A DNA stretch of 16,077 nt. Source: JAJYZP01 sp049964535. GTDB lineage: Bacteria; Actinomycetota; Acidimicrobiia; Acidimicrobiales; Acidimicrobiaceae. How positions within the stretch are numbered: position 1 is the first letter of the stretch; every line of letters starts with the position of its first letter. Positions 6,732-13,929 of the stretch are shown in pieces. Made by a program: the position numbers and the translations under genes. The notes beneath the pieces were generated by a model. That model saw only the letters and a list, made by a program, of their open reading frames with translations, was not told the DNA's origin and ran no database searches. The stretch lies in NCBI GenBank assembly GCA_049964535.1, contig JBMFXG010000040.1, positions 1-16,077 on the forward strand, given 5' to 3'.

Positions 6732-6779
6732 GACTAATTTGTCCGTTCAATTAATCATCATCACGTCGATGGAGGTTCC

Positions 6780-8141
6780 GTGCAGGTCATTGTCATTGCC
6801 ACCGAGCAACTCGGGGATCGTTCTTACGTGGTCCACGATGCTTCAGCTGCGATTGTGGTCGATCCCCAACGAGACATTGATCGAATCCTTGAGGTGACAG
6901 AATCGCTTCACCTACCGGTCACCTTCGTCCTCGATACTCATCTCCACAACGACTACGTCAGCGGTGGCTTGGAGCTCAGCAGACGAACTGGTGCTCGATT
7001 TCTAGTCGGAGGTGGAAGCGAAGCGGCGTATGACTGCGAGGACCCCTACGATCACCAAGCCTTCCAGAGCCACGGACTCACGATCACTGCGCTTCGGACT
7101 CCTGGTCATACCGTCAATCACACCAGTTACCTCATCGAGGAGGAGGGTGAGCCGCCCGCGCTCTTCACCGGCGGATCGATGCTTTATGGAACGGTCGGCC
7201 GCACCGACCTAGTTGCGACCGAGCTCACAGACTTCCTTACTCGAGAGCAGTACCGCTCCACGCGCAACCTTGCAACCAGCGTGGACCACAAGGCGGGTGT
7301 CTACCCAACCCACGGCTTTGGGAGCTTCTGCTCCTCAGCGGCATCGAGTGGAGCTTCAGAGAGCACCATTGAGCAGGAGCGAAAGACCAACCTTGCCTGC
7401 ACCACCGAGGACGAAGAACAGTTCGTCGCTCAGCTCCTCAGCGGACTCACGGCCTACCCACGGTACTACCTCCATATGGGACTTCTGAACCGCTCAGGAA
7501 CTGCCGCTCCTTTTCGCATCATGCGGCCTCACTCGATCGATCTCCAAGGCATCACGAGAGCGATTCAAAACGGCCAGTGGGTCATCGACCTCCGCCACCG
7601 ATCGAGCTTCGCTCAGCGCCATATCAAGGGCACCATTGGAGTTGAGTATGGCAACTCCTTCACCACCTATCTCGGATGGATCACTCCATGGGGCATGCCA
7701 CTCATCGCCCTCGCCACCTCCCAGGAACAACTCGAACGTGCTCAGCGAGATCTCGCTCGAATTGGCATCGATCACTTCGATGCAGCGACAATCATCGACG
7801 ACGCTCTCCTGAATGAGGCTGAAACCGAAGGTTATATCGAAACAGATTTTCAACAACTGACCAAGGTCATCGAGGCCGAAGATGACGTAACGATCGTAGA
7901 CGTTCGCCGTCATGATGAGTGGAATGCCGCCCATATTGAAGGTGCACTACATCTACCTCTCTCAGAACTGCTGCATCGAGAGAAGGAGCTGCCCAAGAGC
8001 GAGATCTGGGTACACTGCGCAAGCGGCTTCCGCGCTTCGTTCGCCGCAAGTCTCTTGGCTCGAGCGGGTCACCAAGTCGTGTTGATCAGTGACTCCTTCC
8101 ACAACGCGCAACCGGCGGGTCTCGACCTAACGAAGGGCTAG
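6780..8141 (+). CDS. MBL-fold hydrolase with two rhodanese domains (CstB-like persulfide dioxygenase/sulfurtransferase)
   Basis: A 453-residue cytoplasmic protein in three parts. An MBL domain (about 1-240) carries THLHNDYVSGG (H54, H56, D58), RTPGHTVNHTSY (H110) and YPTHGFGSFC (H178). A first rhodanese domain (about 255-350) lacks a catalytic Cys. A second rhodanese domain (about 355-445) has IVDVRRHDEWNAAHIEGALH and the active-site loop HCASGFRA (C413). This order and length match staphylococcal CstB, which oxidises persulfides and makes thiosulfate. In ETHE1-type enzymes an iron-ligand Asp lies in an FTGD motif; here the motif is FTGGSMLYGTVGRTDL, with Gly132 in that place, so metal binding may differ. 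C207 is possibly equivalent to a CstB cysteine in the dioxygenase part. The GTG start at 6780 has GGAGG 4 nt upstream. Likely role: sulfide/persulfide detoxification under the divergent GntR regulator. The reaction is inferred by family. Confidence 0.88.
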   Translation: MQVIVIATEQLGDRSYVVHDASAAIVVDPQRDIDRILEVTESLHLPVTFVLDTHLHNDYVSGGLELSRRTGARFLVGGGSEAAYDCEDPYDHQAFQSHGLTITALRTPGHTVNHTSYLIEEEGEPPALFTGGSMLYGTVGRTDLVATELTDFLTREQYRSTRNLATSVDHKAGVYPTHGFGSFCSSAASSGASESTIEQERKTNLACTTEDEEQFVAQLLSGLTAYPRYYLHMGLLNRSGTAAPFRIMRPHSIDLQGITRAIQNGQWVIDLRHRSSFAQRHIKGTIGVEYGNSFTTYLGWITPWGMPLIALATSQEQLERAQRDLARIGIDHFDAATIIDDALLNEAETEGYIETDFQQLTKVIEAEDDVTIVDVRRHDEWNAAHIEGALHLPLSELLHREKELPKSEIWVHCASGFRASFAASLLARAGHQVVLISDSFHNAQPAGLDLTKG

Positions 8142-8587
8142 GACTACTCAATCGCTTTCTTCAGAGATAAGCCCCTCTCCGCTAGGGTCCACTGCTGCAG
8201 AACCCGATCGCCCACATCCGATGCGCCTGGATCCGCCCAAGCCGTTTTACCGAGTTCACTACGACTGCGCGCCCATTGCGAAGTGTGCAGAGATTCTTGG
8301 GCCGTTGGTCACCATGACGCGAAAGGCGCAACGAGATTGCATACCTAGCATGCAAAGCGACCGTCTCCACGACTCCGGCACTGGCGGGATCAAAGATCTC
8401 GAACGTGAGAGAGACGCCGTCTCGGAGTCACGATCCACCGACCAGACCAAGATCGAAGGCTGAGGTCGCTCTTCGACCGGTCGATCTCAAAAAGGTGCAT
8501 CACCGATGTACGCGAACGTAACCGTGTCGAACACTACAGCGGCAACCATTGACCACTCTCGAACAGATCCCATGCGGACGCCCTGCC
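8142..8587. other. Gene-free region between convergent MBL-rhodanese and glycosyltransferase genes
   Basis: About 446 bp in which I can support no gene. Short open frames exist on both strands (for example 8221-8463 plus), but none has a ribosome site or recognisable motif. Near 8464-8483 three complementary arms occur in a row (GGTCG, CGACC, GGTCG). The middle arm can pair with either neighbour, giving weak alternative hairpins. The run of A that follows does not give a terminator U-tract on either strand. Confidence 0.5.
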
Positions 8588-9808
8588 CTAGGAACGAAAA
8601 TAGCGCTCGAGCTCGCCGACATATCGATCGAGCACCTTATCCCAGGTCACGTCGTTGCAGTAGAGCCGGCCACGCTCCCCGAGATCGTTTCGAAGCACCT
8701 CGTCATCCAAGACCAGGTCGAGAGCGACCTCGAAGCTCGGGTAGCTCGAGAAGACTAGACCCCCACCACTACGCTCGACGTGACGCCGAGTGACTTCGCA
8801 TGCGCCATTGACCAGCACTGGCTTGCTTAACGACCACGCCTCGAAAAGAACGATCGAGTACGATTCGAAGTACGAAGGCTGAACGAGAAACGATGCTCCA
8901 TCGATCAGCGCCCACTTCTCCTCCTCGCTCACTGGACCGGTAACGATGAGATCCGAGTGTTCTCCAGGAGACACAACGGTTGGCCCAGCGAATACCATTG
9001 CAAGGTCGGTCGTTGAGCGATTTCGGTAGTTGATGAAGTAGCTTCCCAGCATCGATGTACCCTTATGGCCATCAACACGACCAAGACAGAGTGCGTAGCG
9101 TCGATTCTCGAGAGACCAACGGCGAAGCAGAGATCGATTGATCGAGCTAGGCGGCGGATCGACCCCGAGTCCCAACGTCACCGCGGGTGTTGCAGCGACC
9201 TTGAAGTGGTCACTTACAAACTCGGCCTCTGAGTCGGTGTGGTAGATCAACAGATCTGCCTGCTCAAAAACCTCAGCGAAAATGGGTAGATATACCGCCG
9301 GTTCATCGTGTGCAGCTGGGTGGAGCACGGCTCGACCAGTCGCGTGCTTGATCCCTTCCACAGTCGGATGAAACAGATAGGGATAGAAGGCAATGACATC
9401 GCTCGTGCAACCCGCTATTGCCTCGATCAGTGCTTGAGAGACCGGTCCCTGTAACTCAATGAAGTGCGAAGACTCCGCCGCCGTTGCCGCCCATGGGGCA
9501 AAAAGAGTTCGGCCGGCATACGCAGCAAAGCCTGAATGACGACCTGAATCGATCGGAAAGCGATGGACCCTCACACCATTGATCATCTCGCTACCACTTG
9601 CGTAATGCGGCGACCACGTATCGGAGTCCTTTGCGGTAGTAGTTAGGACCGTCACCGCATGACCTCGTAGAGCCAACCGCTCAGCAAATTGACGGGCCGC
9701 ACTCTCGGCTCCACCAATAACCTCGACGCCATAGCGAGGGATAACGTACGCTATCGACAAGGGCTTCCTCTCGGCGCTCTCGCTTGAGACTGCAGAATCG
9801 ACGCTCAC
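8588..9808 (-). CDS. Glycosyltransferase family 4 protein (GT-B fold), last gene of operon
   Basis: A 406-residue retaining GT-B glycosyltransferase. The N-terminal Rossmann half has SIAYVIPRYGVEVIGGAE, the usual GT4 opening that contacts the acceptor, and RQFAERLALRGHAVTVLTT. The donor-binding half has YALCLGRVDGHKG and the E-x7-E motif FESYSIVLFEAW (E315, E323) that binds the sugar nucleotide. It is cytoplasmic or membrane-peripheral with no membrane helix. The start is a GTG at 9808, with GGAAGG 9 nt upstream, and its GTGA overlaps the TGA stop of the preceding gene, so translation is probably coupled. This protein differs clearly from the two preceding GT4 proteins and likely adds a different sugar. 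Donor and acceptor sugars cannot be predicted from sequence. Confidence 0.92.
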   Translation of the reverse strand: MSVDSAVSSESAERKPLSIAYVIPRYGVEVIGGAESAARQFAERLALRGHAVTVLTTTAKDSDTWSPHYASGSEMINGVRVHRFPIDSGRHSGFAAYAGRTLFAPWAATAAESSHFIELQGPVSQALIEAIAGCTSDVIAFYPYLFHPTVEGIKHATGRAVLHPAAHDEPAVYLPIFAEVFEQADLLIYHTDSEAEFVSDHFKVAATPAVTLGLGVDPPPSSINRSLLRRWSLENRRYALCLGRVDGHKGTSMLGSYFINYRNRSTTDLAMVFAGPTVVSPGEHSDLIVTGPVSEEEKWALIDGASFLVQPSYFESYSIVLFEAWSLSKPVLVNGACEVTRRHVERSGGGLVFSSYPSFEVALDLVLDDEVLRNDLGERGRLYCNDVTWDKVLDRYVGELERYFRS

Positions 9809-10878
9809 GGCAGGAATCCTTCCAGGATTTCGCGCAATCGTTCTTGTGCCTGTTGCGGGTTCGATCGATTGAGTCTCTGACGACCAGCCGCAACGACCTG
9901 TTCGCGGAGATCTGGATCTGATATCAGTAGGTGAGCAGCGGCAGCGAACGCAAGGGGATCTCCCGGCGGAACCAGAATTCCGCCATCACCTAGTGTCTCA
10001 GGTACTGCTGCACATGAGACTGCAACAACCGGCAGCTCGTGACTGAATGCCTCGAGCAACGGAACACAGAAGCCTTCATGCAGCGAGGCCGACACGTAGA
10101 GATCAGACATGAAGTAGAGCCGATCCAGTTCCTCGTCCGATACCGATCCATGGAAAATCACGCGATCCTCAAGCCCCGATCGGGCGACCATCTCTCGAAG
10201 TATCGACGTATACAGATCGGAGTAGTCTGCTCCAACGAGATGGAGCATGACACCGTCACCATAGACCCTCACGTACGCATCGAGCGCTGCAATGAGGTCA
10301 TGGGGGGCCTTGTGGGGCAAGAGTCGTCCCACAAAGAGCCAGTGATGCATCTCTCGATCCGCAGCCTCCGCTCTGTGTTGTTTGCCGCTTTCGCTACTGT
10401 GGGCAGAGCTCGGCGTCTGAAAAAGTACCGGCAAGACTTCGACGTGTGGGTAGTTGAGCTCTTGCAGCTCACGCGCATTGAACTCGGAATCGGCTATCGC
10501 AAGTGGAGAGAGCTCCGCCAACATTTGGAGCTGGTACCGAGCCTCCACCTGGGTCCTGGCAAAACCTGGGTCCCAAGGCTCGAAGAAGCTAGCCGGGGTT
10601 ATGTTGTGATAGTTCACGATCACCTGGTCTCGTCGAGCAACGAGAAAATTTACCAAAGCGGAGTAAGAACCAATCTGACAGATGACCAGATCTCCAGCGC
10701 TGAACCGGTTGGGAAACTCAGTATAGAGATGGGCGATGCCCACCCGATCCAGGTGAGGAGCATCCACATAAAACTCACACTCCACCCCCAACGCAGATAA
10801 CGCCTCTCCAAGCAGGAGTGAGTGGTTACCAATCGCGTCTCTCCGAGAGAGCGAAGAGACGAATTGATGTGCGCGCAT
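9805..10878 (-). CDS. Glycosyltransferase family 4 protein, third gene of operon
   Basis: A 357-residue GT-B enzyme. It begins MRAHQFVSSLSRRDAIGNHS, followed by VIVNYHNITPASFFEPWDPG, a pattern seen in GT4 enzymes of exopolysaccharide clusters. The C-terminal half has WLFVGRLLPHKAPHDLIAAL and the E-x7-E motif HEGFCVPLLEAF (E268, E276), then VPETLGDGGILVPPGDP. It is a paralogue of the gene just upstream, matching it from the HQFV-SL---DAIG-H start onward. The ATG at 10878 lies 2 nt after the upstream TAG, with a GGGGGA ribosome site inside the upstream gene's last codons. Its stop overlaps the next start. The enzyme most likely extends a lipid-linked oligosaccharide on the cytoplasmic face. Sugar specificity is unknown. 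Confidence 0.92.
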   Translation of the reverse strand: MRAHQFVSSLSRRDAIGNHSLLLGEALSALGVECEFYVDAPHLDRVGIAHLYTEFPNRFSAGDLVICQIGSYSALVNFLVARRDQVIVNYHNITPASFFEPWDPGFARTQVEARYQLQMLAELSPLAIADSEFNARELQELNYPHVEVLPVLFQTPSSAHSSESGKQHRAEAADREMHHWLFVGRLLPHKAPHDLIAALDAYVRVYGDGVMLHLVGADYSDLYTSILREMVARSGLEDRVIFHGSVSDEELDRLYFMSDLYVSASLHEGFCVPLLEAFSHELPVVAVSCAAVPETLGDGGILVPPGDPLAFAAAAHLLISDPDLREQVVAAGRQRLNRSNPQQAQERLREILEGFLP

Positions 10879-10880
10879 CG

Positions 10881-11969
10881 CTACCGTCCCCCTTGATACG
10901 GCGGAAAGTTCTCGATCACTGAAGCGAGCGCTCGATGATGCTCTCGCTCCGCGACCTGAGTCGAGAACTTATCCAACTGCTCGTCTGCGCCACCTCGAAT
11001 CTCGGCGCGTACGTCCCTATCGGTCAGCGCGAGACGGACCGCAGCAGCAAACTCGACCGGATCGGCACTTGAGACCAGAACGCCAGCTCGTCCAAGAGTC
11101 TCAGGAATCGCACTCGAAGCGAAGGCCACGATCGGCAAAGCCGATCGCATGGCTTCGATAAGGGGGAAGCAGAAGCCTTCGTGGCGAGAAGCGCTGACAA
11201 AAACATCAGCGGAACCGTAGAGAGCACCGAGCTCAGCGTCACTGACCTGACCTTGCAAGAGTACCGCGTCGGCAAGGCCCAGCTCTTCGGCGTAGCGTTC
11301 AACAGCAACCGCATACCGTTCGATCGCTCTCGAACCAACTAAGGTCAGCGTCGCCGCAGGGTCATAGAGCTGGCGATAGACGGCGAGCGCCGCAACCAGC
11401 TCAAGCTGTGCCTTGTTTGGGAAGATTCGACCGACAAAGAGCCATCGAGCGCCACTCTCGCAGATCCGACGATCGACAAGTACCGGAGGTCGCAGTTCTA
11501 TAAACGGCGAGGCTACCGCCGTCTTGGTGTAGCCAAGACGTTTCAGTGACTCCCTGTTGAACTCCGAGACCGTAAACGCGAGCTCACACTGATTCGACAA
11601 TTTTCCAATCTGATGCTCGGCCATAGCCATGGCAATGCCAACCCCAAAGTCCCAAGCGATAGCCATCTCGGACGGCGTGACGTTATGAAAGTTTACGAGT
11701 TTGGGTTCTCTTCGCGCAGTCAAGAAACCAGCGATGGGGCTAGCCGTCGATGCCTGATATATCAGCGTTGTCGAAGTGAGAGGATCGGACTTGAACTCAC
11801 GATAGTGACGACACCGATTCTCCGTTCCGGGTTTCATCTCGTCCGCATAGATCTCTGACTCGATCCCAATCCTTCTTAGGTAACCCTGAAGTGCGAACGT
11901 GTGCTGACCGATCGCATCATGGACTGCGAGCGAGGGCACGAACTGGTGAACTGCCAGTGCCGTACTCAT
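10881..11969 (-). CDS. Glycosyltransferase family 4 protein, second gene of operon
   Basis: A 362-residue GT-B enzyme and clear paralogue of the following gene. It shares VHQFVPSLAVHDAIGQH near the start, LVNFHNVTPSEMAIAWDFG in the N-terminal domain, ARWLFVGRIFPNKAQLELV at the domain boundary and the E-x7-E motif HEGFCFPLIEAM (E264, E272), then IPETLGRAGVLVSSADP. The ATG at 11969 overlaps the TGA of the methyltransferase gene by 4 nt (ATGA). Divergence across the acceptor-side half suggests that the duplicated enzymes now act on different acceptors or in consecutive steps. It is cytoplasmic with no membrane helix. The product is probably a cell-surface glycan or glycoprotein sugar chain. Confidence 0.92.
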   Translation of the reverse strand: MSTALAVHQFVPSLAVHDAIGQHTFALQGYLRRIGIESEIYADEMKPGTENRCRHYREFKSDPLTSTTLIYQASTASPIAGFLTARREPKLVNFHNVTPSEMAIAWDFGVGIAMAMAEHQIGKLSNQCELAFTVSEFNRESLKRLGYTKTAVASPFIELRPPVLVDRRICESGARWLFVGRIFPNKAQLELVAALAVYRQLYDPAATLTLVGSRAIERYAVAVERYAEELGLADAVLLQGQVSDAELGALYGSADVFVSASRHEGFCFPLIEAMRSALPIVAFASSAIPETLGRAGVLVSSADPVEFAAAVRLALTDRDVRAEIRGGADEQLDKFSTQVAEREHHRALASVIENFPPYQGGR

Positions 11970-13039
11970 GCTGAGAACGACTCCGCTCCCTTTCGTCCGA
12001 CGACGAGCGAGACTGCGGCCTTACGAGCATTAGATCTCGGCAGACCAATCACTTCAACATCTACAAATCCGGCCTCTTGTAGGATGTATTGCCAGGTGGC
12101 GGGCTGAAAAAGTTTCCCTGGAGAGAGATCAAAAGCGACGGCAAGAGTCTCGTTACTTGCCAGTGTCGACGGGTCATGGACCACGATAGCGAGTCTGCCA
12201 CCAGGGAAGAGAGCTTGGAGGCTCCTCTGAACGATAGCGATCTTCTCTTTTGTATCTGCGACCTCGTCAGAACCTTGTACGACGATAGCATCCAGCATCT
12301 CGGAGCGAACGTGCTCGAGATGGCGCAGAGTCTCATCCCACCGAACATCGAGACCACGCCCAGCTAAGTGGTCTAGCCCAGTGGAATCTCGATCGATCCC
12401 GTACACCTTGCACCCACGATCCGAGAGCGCTACGAGCAACTCATTCGAACCACACGACGTCACGAGGGTACGTCCCTGCAAAGCTGCTGTTTCAATCTCT
12501 GCACAGCACCGCTCGAGTTGACGAGTGTCGAGATCCAGATCTACTCGCGCACCCGCAAGGCCTATCTTTGTTTCTTGTCGCTCCAGCCGGGATAATCGCA
12601 GATCGTACGCGTGAAGAAGCTGGATCAGATTCGCATGGAAGTTACTGAGCTGCTGCGCTAGGTAGTTTAAGTACCACGCCATGAGCTTCCGAAGAAAAGT
12701 CTTCAGGTACGTGACTCCTGGCTTTTGAGACTGGAGCGGAACGTCAATATCAATAATGGCACTTCGATCAACGGAGTAGATCAGGTGCCTGATATCCTCC
12801 TCCGATGCCCCTTGACCTTTCGGCACCAATTCGTTGTAGATGGTCCGCAGCTTCGCCTCAAATGACGGCGGATACCTACCTTCCGCCCTACGCCGCATCA
12901 CCTCTTGTTCGACTCGCTGCTGCATCCGGGCCTGAAAAGCTGACGCGTCGTCTATCTCGGCACCGCCACCGATCGACTCGGCCAAACGAGGCTCCTTGAG
13001 GTCATCCGAGTTCGTTCCTGAGTACCTGACGTCTTCCAA
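11966..13039 (-). CDS. SAM-dependent methyltransferase of a glycan cluster, first gene of operon
   Basis: A 357-residue protein. The N-terminal half is hydrophilic and helical, including YLKTFLRKLMAWYLNYLAQQ and a heptad-like stretch to about residue 155. Such a helical arm is frequent before methyltransferase domains in polysaccharide clusters. The C-terminal half (about 185-345) is a class I Rossmann methyltransferase with TLVTSCGSNELLVALSDRG as a degenerate motif I, an acidic residue at the end of strand 2 (GIDRD, D216), LDAIVVQGSDEV and ALFPGGRLAIVV. Likely role: methylating a sugar, perhaps to cap or decorate a chain. The start is a TTG at 13039, supported by GGAAAGGA (13049-13056) 9 nt upstream; the next in-frame ATG is 38 codons downstream. 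It overlaps the next gene by 4 nt. Motif I lacks the usual G-x-G-x-G, so catalysis is likely but not assured. Confidence 0.83.
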   Translation of the reverse strand: MEDVRYSGTNSDDLKEPRLAESIGGGAEIDDASAFQARMQQRVEQEVMRRRAEGRYPPSFEAKLRTIYNELVPKGQGASEEDIRHLIYSVDRSAIIDIDVPLQSQKPGVTYLKTFLRKLMAWYLNYLAQQLSNFHANLIQLLHAYDLRLSRLERQETKIGLAGARVDLDLDTRQLERCCAEIETAALQGRTLVTSCGSNELLVALSDRGCKVYGIDRDSTGLDHLAGRGLDVRWDETLRHLEHVRSEMLDAIVVQGSDEVADTKEKIAIVQRSLQALFPGGRLAIVVHDPSTLASNETLAVAFDLSPGKLFQPATWQYILQEAGFVDVEVIGLPRSNARKAAVSLVVGRKGAESFSA

Positions 13040-13109
13040 ACTCTTCTGTCCTTTCCACGCGACCAGTACTCGCTCAGGCTAGCGTCTCTCTCCTCTGCCT
13101 ATCCTCAGG

Positions 13110-13704
13110 TCAACTGTGACTATCTGAAGCACCAACACGGCTCCAGCGCCCGATGCCCAAACGAGTGCGAATCAGCTCTACCGGACAGGACCTCAGCCCG
13201 TACAACTGTGACCTCCATTGACGAGTGCGGACTTGGAGAAACCAGATGCATACTTGAGGGCCCGCAATCTTCTTCACGGATACCGCGATAGCACCAGGTA
13301 TTACAGCAACAGCAATCCATTTCTTTTTTACCGATGAAATCTGCTGCTTTGCCCTACTGCGGAGCGATCCAACTCTCTGCTCTTCACTGATGTCATCAGC
13401 GATTGGCAAAATCTCGACGAACCGCCACAATCATCGAGAGTGCCACGTCGGAAAGTGATCGATACCTTCATCTCTCCGGCGTTCGTCGCAGTGACCGCCA
13501 GGCACCCCTTGTCATACCTACGCCTATCCGACTCGATCTCTACGAGCGCCACCAGGCGCGACAGAGCAGAACGGTATCTCGATCTACATCTCGACGGTAG
13601 CGCACCTGCAAAAGGGGTCGATAGCGCTCCGAGTCCCTCGCCACAGCTTTGACCTTAGTCTCGAGCTCAGTCCGTATCGGTACAGGAGGGAACCTCCAGA
13701 GAGA
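13110..13704 (-). pseudogene. Possible decayed gene: open stretches in three minus-strand frames
   Basis: Three partly overlapping open stretches follow one another on the minus strand in different frames. Stretch 1 (13704-13540) includes RTELETKVKAVARDSERYRP and VRYRRDVDRDTVLL. Stretch 2 (13654-13328) includes LVALVEIESDRRRYDKG and NAGEMKVSITFRRGTLDD. Stretch 3 (13430-13110) includes FVEILPIADDISEEQR and a short hydrophobic run after a lysine cluster, KKKWIAVAVIPGAIAVSV. Two frameshifts, near 13550 and near 13425, would join them into one reading frame. None has a good start or ribosome site. I do not recognise a family. A charged helical part followed by a C-terminal hydrophobic segment would fit several envelope proteins, but that is speculation, and chance open frames are a fair alternative. 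Confidence 0.25.
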
Positions 13705-13822
13705 TCACCAGTGCTCCGACCGTCGGCCCTCACCAAGGGGTAGCGCCGGCCCACCATATCTCGGTCTAAAGCACCTGCCAACTCTCACCACCAAGGATTA
13801 CCACTCCTGCTATCAACACAAC

Positions 13823-13871
13823 AGAGAGGTCTGATCCGGCCGCTTGAGCGACTCGTGGATCAGACCCCTCT
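13823..13871 (-). terminator. Strong hairpin downstream of the surface protein gene
   Basis: A 15-bp stem (13823-13837 with 13857-13871) has one mismatch; the inner ten pairs are GGTCTGATCC/GGATCAGACC. The 19-nt loop itself contains CGCT-TG-AGCG. It begins 58 nt after the stop of the surface protein gene on the minus strand. There is no strict U-tract; the minus-strand sequence after the stem is GTTGTGTTGATAG. It may be a terminator with a poor tail, an mRNA 3'-end stabiliser or a protein site. Confidence 0.55.
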
Positions 13872-13929
13872 AGCTTCAGTTGCAAGCAGTGCGAGAGGGG
13901 CAGTCCTCCACTCGCCTACTCCAGGTGCC

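Larger units (their letters stand above)
13040..13929. other. 890-bp region without an intact gene, between surface protein gene and glycosylation operon
   Basis: This gap is long for a same-strand junction. It holds the hairpin at 13823-13871, coding-like fragments described separately, small inverted repeats (GGAGG-GAA-CCTCC at 13685-13697) and the ribosome site of the operon's TTG start. A TTGACC on the minus strand near 13107 could be a -35 box, but no -10 is seen at proper spacing. No RNA gene was recognised. Confidence 0.6.

Noticed and set aside
8464..8483. Alternating complementary arms, possible attenuator or terminator
   Set aside because: Stems are only 5 bp, no U-tract follows in either direction, and no gene starts nearby that it could control.
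10039..10800. 253-codon plus-strand open frame
   Set aside because: Antisense to the GT4 gene with E-x7-E motif. Long antisense frames are expected with this codon use, and it has no ribosome site or family motif.
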